Below, piece after piece: positions 27,494-35,891 of a DNA stretch of 64,000 bases (positions within the stretch are counted from its first letter, which is position 1; every line of letters begins with the position of its first letter). The position numbers and the translations under genes were made by a program. Origin of the DNA: Emticicia oligotrophica DSM 17448 (GTDB lineage Bacteria; Bacteroidota; Bacteroidia; Cytophagales; Spirosomataceae). The stretch spans positions 2,976,001 to 3,040,000 of the forward strand of contig NC_018748.1 in the NCBI RefSeq assembly GCF_000263195.1, written 5' to 3'. Below the pieces are notes generated by a model that was not told the DNA's origin, searched no databases, and worked only from the letters and a program-made list of their open reading frames with translations.

Positions 27494-27795
27494 TTCAACT
27501 GAAAAAAGGCCATATATGGTTTGCGAAAGAACAGGTTGATTTACTTTTTGGAGATGAAGAAAAAGTAAATTTAGTGTATTATCCCGATCGACAAACCTTA
27601 TTGATTGCAGCTCGTTCAAAGTTGTTTTTTGAAAAAATGCACAAAACTACTTGGGCTGTACTAAAACTTCGAAACTTGAATGGCGACAAGACGATATCTA
27701 TTCAAGACCTAATCTTAGACAATGACCTTGATGAGACTGACAGAACCTTAACCTATGATTTAAAAAATACTGGAATTTTAAGCATCGAATTATAG
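27490..27795 (+). CDS. Small hypothetical protein in hydrogenase maturation block (101 aa)
   Basis: 101 residues, not recognised. It begins MIQLKKGHIWFAKEQVDLLF and has alternating hydrophobic and charged residues with no cysteine cluster, signal peptide or membrane segment; the C-terminal part is acidic (LDNDLDETDRTLTYDL). It overlaps the protease gene by 4 bases and abuts small protein B with no gap, so it must be co-translated with hydrogenase maturation genes. In Nostoc-type extended hyp operons small ORFs occupy a comparable position, but orthology cannot be tested here. Confidence 0.7.
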   Translation: MIQLKKGHIWFAKEQVDLLFGDEEKVNLVYYPDRQTLLIAARSKLFFEKMHKTTWAVLKLRNLNGDKTISIQDLILDNDLDETDRTLTYDLKNTGILSIEL

Positions 27796-28119
27796 ATGTA
27801 TATCGCAGATAGCATAAATTTCGAATACTCTGAAAACCAAAAAGGAGCAAGAAAAGACTTTGATATTTTCGAAGAAAACCTTTGGCTACATGATACAGAG
27901 ATTCGCTATATAATAGATTTGAAAAATGGGAGATGGCACCTGACGATGCTTTTTATTTCGATTTATAACCCACTCAAATTACGCTGTCATTATCTCGATC
28001 ACTACGATTCTCAGAAAAAAGCAGAACTATACGCACAAATATTTCAAAGAGGCATTAGAAAAGATGCCAGAGGAACCCTAAAACTTAACGAAAATGCTTA
28101 CAATATTTGCTACAACTAA
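27796..28119 (+). CDS. Small protein B, hydrogenase-locus paralogue family
   Basis: 107 residues, starting directly after the stop of the 101-aa gene. It is a divergent paralogue of small protein A: W-L-H-D, MLF...NPLK, KKAE, KDARGTL and the terminal AYNICYN correspond in order and spacing. No database family is recognised. The single C-terminal cysteine in NICxN is conserved in both and is the best candidate functional residue. Its last 26 bases overlap the TPR gene in another frame. A role in hydrogenase assembly is inferred from tight coupling to hupW and hyp genes. Confidence 0.7.
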   Translation: MYIADSINFEYSENQKGARKDFDIFEENLWLHDTEIRYIIDLKNGRWHLTMLFISIYNPLKLRCHYLDHYDSQKKAELYAQIFQRGIRKDARGTLKLNENAYNICYN

Positions 28120-29608
28120 CCTGTTTACTCATCTTCAAGAAGTAATCAATGCTGAGTATCGACTAAATGAAGTGGTAGTGCTTGATTTATTGGAAAACCT
28201 AAATAAAGTCACAACCAATTACCTAATAGTTGAGCAATCGGAGATAAAAATCCCGATTCATTGGGAAAATGATGTACCGCCTTTTCTGTTATCAAATCCA
28301 ATCGTTTTCGATGAACAAAATCTGTTAGCAGTTATTTATTTTAAGCTTAATAATTTCGAGAAAGCCTATCATTTCGCCGAAAACAATGCAATTTTATTAA
28401 GTGATATTGATATTTGTAATTGTTTGCAACACGGCATTTCTATTGGACTTAACACCAATATCACTCCAATTGAATCCTATTCAAAATTTGATATATATCG
28501 CCATTGGCACAATCTGGCAGTGAAGGCTCATTATGGTGAAATTCTTAGTTTTGTAAGTGCTTATCAGATGAAGGATTTTTACCAAAAAGCCCTAGAGTTG
28601 GCTCCAAACGATGAGTATCGAGCATTTACAGCTAAACAATATGCCTCGTTTTTATTAGATACTGAGGAACTCGAAAATGCAGAAATTTTGCTTGAAGATT
28701 GTATCAGTAAAGCCATTTCTGATGATGCTAAATTCGAGTTAATGAATGTTCAGTATGGTGTTTGGCTTAAACAATTAGGTATTCCTTATGATGAAAATTT
28801 GTTGCAAAAAACAAAAAATACCCTTTGGGAAGTGCTCAAATATTACGAAAAGCAGCAAAACCATTTACAAGTAGCAATCATATTGATAGATGCGGCATAC
28901 GTAGCTAATATTTCGGAAAGTTTTGCCGAAGCCTTGGGCTATATCAACCGTGCTATTGATATACTCCGAAACGAAGATATTCCCGAATTGTTGGCTAATG
29001 CCCAATACCGAAAAGGGGTATTGTTTTACACATGGGCTCAGGTCGGAAATATTCAATTTTATAAACCTGCCATGGAAGCTTATCAAGAAGCTCTCAAAAT
29101 ATTTACGTATGATAATGCACCCGATATTTTTGCTGAAATTCAGCACCATTTGGGGGTAATTTACTCCGAAATCCCTGATGAAGTGAAGAAAAAAAGTCTT
29201 TGGGCTGCTGTTTCGGTTAGTTCATTTCATCAAGCTCTCAATCATTTTACTAGAGAGACTCACCCTTTTGAGTATGCCATGATTTGCAATAGTTTTGCTA
29301 ATGCACTTACAAAATATCCTCCTTCTGTTAAAGGTGATAATTTTGCAAAAGCATTAAACTATTACCGAAAATCACTCGAAATTCGTTCGGCAGAAGAATA
29401 CCCTTACGAAAGAGCCTTAACGATTTTAAATTTCTTGGAAGCATGTTGGTTTGTCAATCACGAAGACGAACTTCAAGAGCAATTGCTATTCGATGAAATG
29501 ACTGCCAAAGCTTATGAAATCTCTACTTTAACCAACGATACAAAATTGTTGTCAGAAGCTCAGCGTCATTTAGAAAAAATCCAAGAGCTAAGCAAACTAT
29601 TAGCTTAA
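28094..29608 (+). CDS. TPR-repeat protein of the hydrogenase locus
   Basis: 504 residues, soluble. Helical repeats run from about residue 140 to the end, with TPR-like A/B helices such as KAYHFAENNAILL, EFLQKALELAPNDEYRAFTAK-type stretches, AEALGYINRAIDIL, PAMEAYQEALKIF and KALNYYRKSLEIR. The N-terminal 130 residues are not repetitive. TPR domains hold protein partners; group 2a loci of cyanobacteria and actinobacteria also carry TPR proteins, so a scaffold in small-subunit assembly is a reasonable inference. The start ATG overlaps small protein B by 26 bases. Confidence 0.75.
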   Translation: MLTIFATTNLFTHLQEVINAEYRLNEVVVLDLLENLNKVTTNYLIVEQSEIKIPIHWENDVPPFLLSNPIVFDEQNLLAVIYFKLNNFEKAYHFAENNAILLSDIDICNCLQHGISIGLNTNITPIESYSKFDIYRHWHNLAVKAHYGEILSFVSAYQMKDFYQKALELAPNDEYRAFTAKQYASFLLDTEELENAEILLEDCISKAISDDAKFELMNVQYGVWLKQLGIPYDENLLQKTKNTLWEVLKYYEKQQNHLQVAIILIDAAYVANISESFAEALGYINRAIDILRNEDIPELLANAQYRKGVLFYTWAQVGNIQFYKPAMEAYQEALKIFTYDNAPDIFAEIQHHLGVIYSEIPDEVKKKSLWAAVSVSSFHQALNHFTRETHPFEYAMICNSFANALTKYPPSVKGDNFAKALNYYRKSLEIRSAEEYPYERALTILNFLEACWFVNHEDELQEQLLFDEMTAKAYEISTLTNDTKLLSEAQRHLEKIQELSKLLA

Positions 29609-29652
29609 GATTTTGGTGTGTTTTCCTTGAAAATTAAGGCTTAAGTCAAGAT

Positions 29653-29670
29653 TTAGAAAACATTTTCTAA
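29653..29670. promoter_or_regulatory. Putative TetR operator O4 (hypA)
   Basis: TTAGAAAACATTTTCTAA has 8-bp inverted arms around a 2-base centre and the same outer half-sites and spacing as O1-O3. It lies 83 bases before hypA and 38 bases before the predicted -7 box, so it would act further upstream than the other sites. Confidence 0.55.
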
Positions 29671-29707
29671 AATGAAAAATCTACTATTTTTTCTCTGATT
29701 TTAAAGA

Positions 29708-29715
29708 TATTTTTG
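29708..29715 (+). promoter_or_regulatory. Predicted -7 element for the hypA operon
   Basis: TATTTTTG fits TAnnTTTG and lies 21 bases before hypA in the only sizeable gap (127 bases) between the TPR gene and hypA. No TTG is seen at -33. Confidence 0.4.
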
Positions 29716-29735
29716 GAGAAAGAATAGCAAAAGGC

Positions 29736-30077
29736 ATGCACGAAATCTCATTAGTTCGAAACATTTTTAAGACCCTCGAAGAAGAATTCCCGAATGATAT
29801 TCCAAAGATTCGTGGTATTTTTCTAAAGGCAGGCTTGCTTTCAAATGTTCAGCCAATTCTGATGCAAAATGCGTTTCAAGCAGTGCTCGAAGATCAGCCA
29901 AAGTACCAAAATACCAGTTTGCATGTAGAAGTGCTACCGATTTTGATTTATTGTGATTCATGCAATAAAACATGCGAAGTAGAACAGTATCGTTTTGTGT
30001 GTACTTGTGGTAAGCCGAGCCGAAATGTAGTGCAAGGCGAAGAACTCCTGATCAGTAGAGTAGAATTTGCTGAATAA
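29736..30077 (+). CDS. hypA: Hydrogenase nickel-insertion protein HypA
   Basis: 113 residues, normal length. It starts MHEISLV, giving the N-terminal nickel-binding M-H-E triad. The zinc loop reads CDSC ... CTCG (about residues 73-92); the second pair is CxC in place of the usual CxxC. HypA takes nickel from HypB and delivers it to the large subunit precursor. It heads the hypAB-F block, behind a predicted promoter and an operator-like palindrome. Confidence 0.93.
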   Translation: MHEISLVRNIFKTLEEEFPNDIPKIRGIFLKAGLLSNVQPILMQNAFQAVLEDQPKYQNTSLHVEVLPILIYCDSCNKTCEVEQYRFVCTCGKPSRNVVQGEELLISRVEFAE

Positions 30078-30115
30078 TTTATCATTCAATCTTTAAAATT
30101 TCCTGCTCGGAAACT

Positions 30116-30814
30116 ATGAAACCAAAGTCAAATCAAGCTTCTGTTGGCTCAGTTCAATGCGATAATACTACGCTTAATTTACTCAAAGTCAATGATTTTG
30201 TGGCAAAAGCCATTCGTGAACGGTTGCCAAATATATTGGTTATTAATATTTGCTCCTCACCAGGAAGTGGAAAAACCACCCTCATGCAAGAAACGGGGAA
30301 ACGTCTTCGTGACAAATTAAATTTAGCTGTTTTGGTAGGTGACCCAGAGACAGAACGTGATGCCATAAGGATGCGTGATGTGGGTATCAATGCCTTACAG
30401 ATTGTTACTGGTGGGATGTGCCACATTGAAGCACAAATGATTTACCAAGCCCTCGACCATATTGACCTCACAGGTGTTGATTTATTATTCATCGAAAACG
30501 TAGGGAATTTGGTTTGTCCTGCTGCTTTTGACCTTGGAGAAGATTATCGAGTAACACTTCTAGCCGCAACCGAAGGTGACGATAAACCCAAAAAATACCC
30601 ACGAATGTTTCTCACAAGTGAGCTAATGGTTGTTTCAAAGGCCGATTTATTACCTTATGTGCCATTTTCGGTGGAAGCTGTAACGAAAGATGCAAGAGAT
30701 GTGAATCCTGATATTGAGGTAATTACGATTTCGAGTCTAAAAGGTGATGGAATGGATGAATGGTGTGAGTGGCTCATGAAAAAGGTAGAAGAAAAGAAAG
30801 GTGTCTTAGCATGA
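30116..30814 (+). CDS. hypB: Hydrogenase nickel-insertion GTPase HypB
   Basis: 232 residues. P-loop SSPGSGKTTLMQ at about 45-56; the G-domain metal site residues Cys-His appear in GGMCHIEAQM; DLLFIENVGNLVCPA is the switch II region and SKADL the base-recognition motif. It hydrolyses GTP during nickel insertion. The N-terminus has neither a histidine-rich nickel store nor a CxxCGC-type high-affinity site; only Cys15 is seen. It lies between hypA and hypF (4-base gap to hypF). Confidence 0.94.
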   Translation: MKPKSNQASVGSVQCDNTTLNLLKVNDFVAKAIRERLPNILVINICSSPGSGKTTLMQETGKRLRDKLNLAVLVGDPETERDAIRMRDVGINALQIVTGGMCHIEAQMIYQALDHIDLTGVDLLFIENVGNLVCPAAFDLGEDYRVTLLAATEGDDKPKKYPRMFLTSELMVVSKADLLPYVPFSVEAVTKDARDVNPDIEVITISSLKGDGMDEWCEWLMKKVEEKKGVLA

Positions 30815-30818
30815 AATA

Positions 30819-33083
30819 ATGGTATTTGAAATTCGCATAAAAGGGCAGGTACAAGGGGTTGGTTTTAGACCATTTATTTATCGTTTAGCAATCGAAAATA
30901 AAGTAAATGGTTGGGTAAATAATACCAATGAGGGCGTTTTAGTGGAAGTATCATTGCCTGTTAATCAGATTGAAAGTTTCTGTGAAAAGATTAAACAAGA
31001 AGCTCCAAAATTAGCGAAAATAACAAATATTTCTTTTGAAGAAATCGAGCGAAAACCAGTATTTGAAAAAGGTTTTCATATCATCAAAAGTGAAAGAAAT
31101 ACCAAAACTAATGTTTTACTAAGTCCTGATTTTGCTATTTGTCCAACTTGTAGAAAGGAAATTCATACCCAAAACGACCGTCGATTTCTATATGCTTTTA
31201 CAACTTGTACTTATTGCGGACCAAGGTATTCAATCACTCAGAAACTCCCATACGACCGCGAATTGACAAGCATGGAAGCTTTTTGTATGTGTGCAGATTG
31301 TCAGAAAGAGTACGATAATGTTGAGAATCGAAGATACTTTTCGCAGACAAATTCTTGCAAGAAATGTGGCGTTCAACTTTCATTTTTTGATAAGCACAGA
31401 GCATTGCTTACGAACGAATCTGATGAAGTATTAAAACTAAGTGTTGAAGCACTGAAGGAAGGTAAAATACTGGCAATTAAAGGTATTGGTGGCTATTTAT
31501 TAATGTGTGATGCGAATAATGAACAAACAATTGCTATCCTTCGCCAAAGAAAACACCGACCCACCAAGCCATTTGCGGTGATGTATCCAAGCCTAAAATT
31601 GCTTGAAGAAGAAATTAGCTTAAAAGAGCAGGAGAAAGAGGCATTAGCCAATGAAACGGCCTCAATTGTGCTTTTAAATGCTCCAGATTCAACATTGGCA
31701 ACTACTGGTTTATTGGGTGTTATGCTGCCATATACACCTTTGTTTGAACTCATTGCTCAAACGTTTGCCAAACCCATAATTGCCACCAGTGGAAATCTGA
31801 GTCATTCACCAATTGTTTATCAAGATGATAATGCTTTGGCAGAATTGTTGGAAATAGCCGATTGTATTATTCAAAATAATCGAGCAATCGTAGTGCCTCA
31901 AGATGATAGCGTACTGAGGTTTAGCCCAATTTATAATCAAAAAATTGTTCTGAGGCGTTCGAGGGGTTTAGCTCCAACATTTATACAGGCATCATTAGCT
32001 TTAAAAAATAATGTGTTGGCGATGGGAGCAATGTTGAAAAGTACATTTGCCATTACCCATGAAAATAATGTTTACATAAGCCAATATTTGGGTGATTTAA
32101 CTGATTTTGATACACAAGAAAATTATAGACATACTCTCAAGCATTTATCGGAAGTAATCAGTTTTGAGCCATCTACCATCTTGATTGATAAACACAAAAT
32201 GTATCCATCAAGTGAAATGGGAAAAGCAATGGCTCAAAAACAAAAACTCAATTTAGTTGAAATTCAACATCATCAAGCTCATTTTGCCGCTGTTTTGGCT
32301 GAAAATGATTTGTTTGGAAGCAAAGAACCTATTTTAGGAATTATCTGGGATGGAACAGGCTGGGGCGAAGATGGACAAATTTGGGGTGGAGAGTTCTTTG
32401 AATATCAAGATGATTTAGGTCTAGAGCGAGTTGCTCATTTTGATTATTTCTCGAATTTGATGGGAGATAAAATGGCACGGGAACCACGTTTATCGGCCTT
32501 GGCAATTACGCATGAAGTGGAAGATGTCCAAGAATTTATCCGAAGAAAGTTTAGTGAAACAGAATGGAATCTTTACCAGAAGTTTCTTTCTCAAAATTCA
32601 AATATCAATACTTCATCTGTTGGTCGAATATTAGATGGTTTGGCTTCTTTGTTAGGTATCCTCGATAAATCTACTTATGAAGGTGAAGCTGCCATGTATT
32701 TAGAGGCTAAAGCAAGGGAATTTTTTGATAAAAACTCAGCTGAAATAACTAGCTATAATTTGGTGTGTAATGCTGAAAATAAGATTAATTTAAACCCAAT
32801 GATTAAGCAAATTTTTGAAGATATTCAGAAAAATGTAAGTATAGAAAAAATAGCAGCTAAAATTCATTTTTCGTTGATAAAGCTTATTCAAGGAATAGCT
32901 AATCGTCTAAAAATCAAACGATTGGCGTTTTCGGGAGGAGTTTGGCAAAATGCAGTTTTGGTAGATTTAGCCTTTCAGCACCTTGATGATTTTGAACTCT
33001 TTTTTCATAAGCAGTTATCTCCCAATGATGAGTGCATTTCATTTGGACAACTAGCTTTTTATAGTTTTTTGAAAACACCTTAA
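30819..33083 (+). CDS. hypF: Carbamoyltransferase HypF
   Basis: 754 residues, complete. Domains in order: acylphosphatase (1-90, KGQVQGVGFRPFIYRLA), two zinc fingers (about 108-190, CPTC ... CTYC ... CADC ... CKKC), a YrdC/Sua5-like domain (about 200-385, IKGIGGYLLMCDA) and a Kae1-like domain (about 400-754, with HHQAHFAAV and a second metal/nucleotide region IWDGTGWGEDG). It converts carbamoyl phosphate and ATP to a carbamoyl adenylate and passes the group to HypE for cyanide ligand synthesis. Confidence 0.96.
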   Translation: MVFEIRIKGQVQGVGFRPFIYRLAIENKVNGWVNNTNEGVLVEVSLPVNQIESFCEKIKQEAPKLAKITNISFEEIERKPVFEKGFHIIKSERNTKTNVLLSPDFAICPTCRKEIHTQNDRRFLYAFTTCTYCGPRYSITQKLPYDRELTSMEAFCMCADCQKEYDNVENRRYFSQTNSCKKCGVQLSFFDKHRALLTNESDEVLKLSVEALKEGKILAIKGIGGYLLMCDANNEQTIAILRQRKHRPTKPFAVMYPSLKLLEEEISLKEQEKEALANETASIVLLNAPDSTLATTGLLGVMLPYTPLFELIAQTFAKPIIATSGNLSHSPIVYQDDNALAELLEIADCIIQNNRAIVVPQDDSVLRFSPIYNQKIVLRRSRGLAPTFIQASLALKNNVLAMGAMLKSTFAITHENNVYISQYLGDLTDFDTQENYRHTLKHLSEVISFEPSTILIDKHKMYPSSEMGKAMAQKQKLNLVEIQHHQAHFAAVLAENDLFGSKEPILGIIWDGTGWGEDGQIWGGEFFEYQDDLGLERVAHFDYFSNLMGDKMAREPRLSALAITHEVEDVQEFIRRKFSETEWNLYQKFLSQNSNINTSSVGRILDGLASLLGILDKSTYEGEAAMYLEAKAREFFDKNSAEITSYNLVCNAENKINLNPMIKQIFEDIQKNVSIEKIAAKIHFSLIKLIQGIANRLKIKRLAFSGGVWQNAVLVDLAFQHLDDFELFFHKQLSPNDECISFGQLAFYSFLKTP

Positions 33084-33102
33084 AAAGTTTCAAAAAGTAC
33101 AA

Positions 33103-33201
33103 GGTTAAACGCATTTAATTTGTCCCAATATGGATACTTATTTTATAGTGTCTAATGGAACGTCTTTTAAACAAATTAAGAGGTATTTAATGCGTTTAAC
33201 C
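33103..33201. repeat. Imperfect inverted repeat between hypF and hypC
   Basis: GGTTAAACGCATT (33103-33115) and AATGCGTTTAACC (33189-33201) are perfect 13-bp arms; further in, TTAATTTGT (33115-33123) pairs with ACAAATTAA (33171-33179). The roughly 100-base element fills much of the 253-base gap and has no ORF. It could be a processing or attenuation structure within the hyp transcript or a small palindromic insertion. Confidence 0.5.
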
Positions 33202-33268
33202 CAAAAAAACACCCAAACTGAATTTATACGGTTTAGGTAAATCTAAATTATTTCCTTGTTCTTATAAC

Positions 33269-33286
33269 CATTGAATTTATTCAATG
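33269..33286. promoter_or_regulatory. Short palindrome upstream of hypC
   Basis: CATTGAA-TTTA-TTCAATG, 51 bases before hypC, is a perfect 7-bp inverted repeat distinct from the TetR-like operators. Function unknown. Confidence 0.3.
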
Positions 33287-33336
33287 AATCAAAAATATTA
33301 GGCTTTTAAATTTCTAAATTTAAACATAGAACTCAC

Positions 33337-33636
33337 ATGTGTTTGGCAATTCCGGGTAAAATAAAATCAATCGAATATCAATACGATGGTTTGGTCAGAA
33401 TGGCAAAAGTAGTTTTCGGAGGTATTACCAAAGAGGCTTCACTCGAAATGGTTCCTGATGCCCAAGTAGGCGATTACGTGCTTGTACATGTAGGTGTGGC
33501 CATAAGTAAAGTGGATGAAGAAGAAGCACAAAAAACCTTTAAATATTTAGAGGAAATAGGTGAGATTGATGAGCTTGTAGAACATGCACAAATTGATAAA
33601 AACTCTATTGATGAAGGTATTAGTAAGTTTTTATAA
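33337..33636 (+). CDS. hypC: Hydrogenase assembly chaperone HypC
   Basis: 99 residues. It begins MCLAIPGKI, with the essential Cys2 that binds the iron precursor and HypD. A short acidic helical tail follows the beta-barrel (DEGISKFL at the end). HypC shuttles the Fe(CN)2CO unit from HypD to the large subunit precursor. It begins a hypCDE block separated from hypF by an inverted repeat. Confidence 0.95.
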   Translation: MCLAIPGKIKSIEYQYDGLVRMAKVVFGGITKEASLEMVPDAQVGDYVLVHVGVAISKVDEEEAQKTFKYLEEIGEIDELVEHAQIDKNSIDEGISKFL

Positions 33637-33676
33637 TGCATTTTAAATCATTTTGAACTTATTCCCAATTGGGCTT

Positions 33677-34780
33677 ATGAAATTTTTATCCGAATTCCGA
33701 GACCCCGAGGTAGTAGAGCAATACATTGCCGAATTACACAAGATTACCACTCGCCCATGGACAATCATGGAAATTTGTGGTGGCCAAACACATAGTTTGG
33801 TGAAAAATGGTATTTTGAATATTCTACCAAAGCAAATCACGATGGTTCATGGACCAGGATGTCCAGTTTGTGTGACTCCCTTAACATTGATTGATAAAGC
33901 CTTGTACTTAGCAGAAGAGAAAAATGTAATTCTGTGTTCGTATGGCGATATGATTCGTGTACCTGGTTCAAAGAAAAGTTTGCTTGAAGCAAAGGCTAGC
34001 GGAGCAGATATTCGTATTATGTATTCTCCATTAGAAGCCGTTAAGATTGCTCAAGAAAATCCTTCAAGAGAAGTCGTATTCTTTGCAGTCGGTTTTGAAA
34101 CTACAGCACCTGCCAATGCACTTTCTGTACTTCATGCACAACGATTAGGATTAAAAAACTATTCAATTTTAGCTTCACATGTATTAGTGCCACCAGCAAT
34201 GGAAGCAGTAATAAACGATGAAGAAGCAAAAATTGAAGCTTTTTTAGCAGCAGGTCATGTTTGTACGATTATGGGTATGAATGAATACGAGCCGATTGTA
34301 GAAAAATATAAAATTCCGATGGTTGTAACGGGTTTTGAACCAGTAGATTTACTTCAAGGAATCTTAATGACTGTCAGACAACTTGAAAACGGCGAAGCAA
34401 AACTTGAAAATCAATACAGTAGAGTGGTAAAAGCTGAAGGGAATCTAGAAGCTCAGAAAGTAATAGCAAAAGTATTTAAAACTGATGACAGAGAGTGGCG
34501 AGGAATCGGAACTATTCCGAAAAGTGGTTGGGAAGTAAGCGATGAAATGGCTGAATTTGATGCCAATAAGAAGTTTTCGGTGAATATTCAGAAAGTACCC
34601 GAATGTGCAGATTGTATTGCTGGACAAATTTTGAAAGGTATTAAAAAGCCTTTTGAGTGTAGCCAATTTGGTAAAGCTTGTACGCCGCTCAATCCATTAG
34701 GAGCTCCGATGGTTTCTTCAGAAGGTGCTTGTGCAGCATATTATCATTATTCTGAAGCTACTGAAGAAGTGTTAGCTTAA
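33677..34780 (+). CDS. hypD: Hydrogenase Fe-S scaffold protein HypD
   Basis: 367 residues from ATG 33677 (MKFLSEFRDPE, the usual HypD start); a TTG 24 bases upstream is in frame but not needed. Conserved motifs: IMEICGGQTHS, HGPGCPVCVTP, AVGFETTAP and GFEPVDLLQGI, and a C-terminal cluster-binding set ECADC ... FECSQFGKACTP. It holds a [4Fe-4S] cluster and is the platform for adding CN and CO to iron. Confidence 0.95.
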   Translation: MKFLSEFRDPEVVEQYIAELHKITTRPWTIMEICGGQTHSLVKNGILNILPKQITMVHGPGCPVCVTPLTLIDKALYLAEEKNVILCSYGDMIRVPGSKKSLLEAKASGADIRIMYSPLEAVKIAQENPSREVVFFAVGFETTAPANALSVLHAQRLGLKNYSILASHVLVPPAMEAVINDEEAKIEAFLAAGHVCTIMGMNEYEPIVEKYKIPMVVTGFEPVDLLQGILMTVRQLENGEAKLENQYSRVVKAEGNLEAQKVIAKVFKTDDREWRGIGTIPKSGWEVSDEMAEFDANKKFSVNIQKVPECADCIAGQILKGIKKPFECSQFGKACTPLNPLGAPMVSSEGACAAYYHYSEATEEVLA

Positions 34781-34809
34781 AAGATTTTAAAATTTCAGTT
34801 CAAAATTCA

Positions 34810-35862
34810 ATGCATACTTCAATACTTAGCCTTTCTTGCCCCATGCCGCAACTCGATTTTGAGGTAATTACCTTAGGTCATGGAAGTGGAGGCGTATTAA
34901 CTAATAAATTACTCGAATCAGGGGTTTTTGATTTACTGAAAAATCCGATTTTAGATGACCATCACGATGGGGCAATTTTTCAATTAGAAGGTAAATTGGC
35001 TTTTTCGACCGATAGTTATGTTATTTCCCCTGTTTTCTTTCCAGGTGGGAATATTGGTGAATTGGCTATCAATGGTACTGTGAATGATTTGGCCATGTGT
35101 GGAGCTATCCCCAAATATCTCTCGCTAAGTTTTATCCTTGAAGAAGGGCTTACCATGCAGGAGTTTTGGGAGATATTACTGTCTATCAAATTTGCAGCCG
35201 AAAAAGCGGGTGTATACATTGTAACAGGCGATACTAAAGTTGTAGAAAGAGGAAAGGGCGATAAAATCTTTATCAATACTGCGGGTGTTGGACAAATTCA
35301 TCCTAAAGCTGAAATTTCATCCCGAAAAGTACAAGCGGGCGATAAAATCATTGTCAGTGGAAACATTGCTACACACGGAATCGCCATCATGTCGGTACGT
35401 GAAGGGTTAGAATTCGAAACTAGCATCGAAAGTGATACAGCCAATCTTAATCATACTGTTAAAGAGCTTTTAGATACATTTGGTTCGGATATTCATTTAT
35501 TCCGTGACCCAACACGGGGCGGTGTTGCCACGGTTCTGAATGAAATAGCACGAGATACTAAGTTGGGTATAAATATTATACAGAAAAATATTCCAGTCAT
35601 AGAAGAAGTTTATGGAGCTTGCGAATTGCTTGGCCTTGACCCACTATATGTAGCGAATGAAGGTGTTTTTATGGCCGTAGTATCAGCCGATGTGGCAAAT
35701 GATTTTCTAGCAAAGCTAAAAACTTTAGAGAATGGATTGGATGCGGCTATTATCGGAGAAGTGGTTGAAGAACACCCTAAACAAGTAGTATTGCAGAGTA
35801 AAATTGGTGGAAAACGAGTTATAAATATGCTTGTTGGTGAACAATTACCTCGAATTTGCTAA
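34810..35862 (+). CDS. hypE: Hydrogenase maturation factor HypE
   Basis: 350 residues, PurM-like ATP-dependent dehydratase. VITLGHGSGG is the N-terminal glycine-rich ATP motif and the protein ends in PRIC, the conserved terminal cysteine that carries the thiocarboxamide and then the thiocyanate group. The ATG at 34810 is preferred because the ILSLSCPMP leader before the glycine motif occurs in other HypE proteins; ATG 34843 is the alternative. It is spaced 29 bases from hypD and from the NHL gene. Confidence 0.95.
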   Translation: MHTSILSLSCPMPQLDFEVITLGHGSGGVLTNKLLESGVFDLLKNPILDDHHDGAIFQLEGKLAFSTDSYVISPVFFPGGNIGELAINGTVNDLAMCGAIPKYLSLSFILEEGLTMQEFWEILLSIKFAAEKAGVYIVTGDTKVVERGKGDKIFINTAGVGQIHPKAEISSRKVQAGDKIIVSGNIATHGIAIMSVREGLEFETSIESDTANLNHTVKELLDTFGSDIHLFRDPTRGGVATVLNEIARDTKLGINIIQKNIPVIEEVYGACELLGLDPLYVANEGVFMAVVSADVANDFLAKLKTLENGLDAAIIGEVVEEHPKQVVLQSKIGGKRVINMLVGEQLPRIC

Positions 35863-35891
35863 GCCAGTTTTTACTTTAATAATACTTTCAA

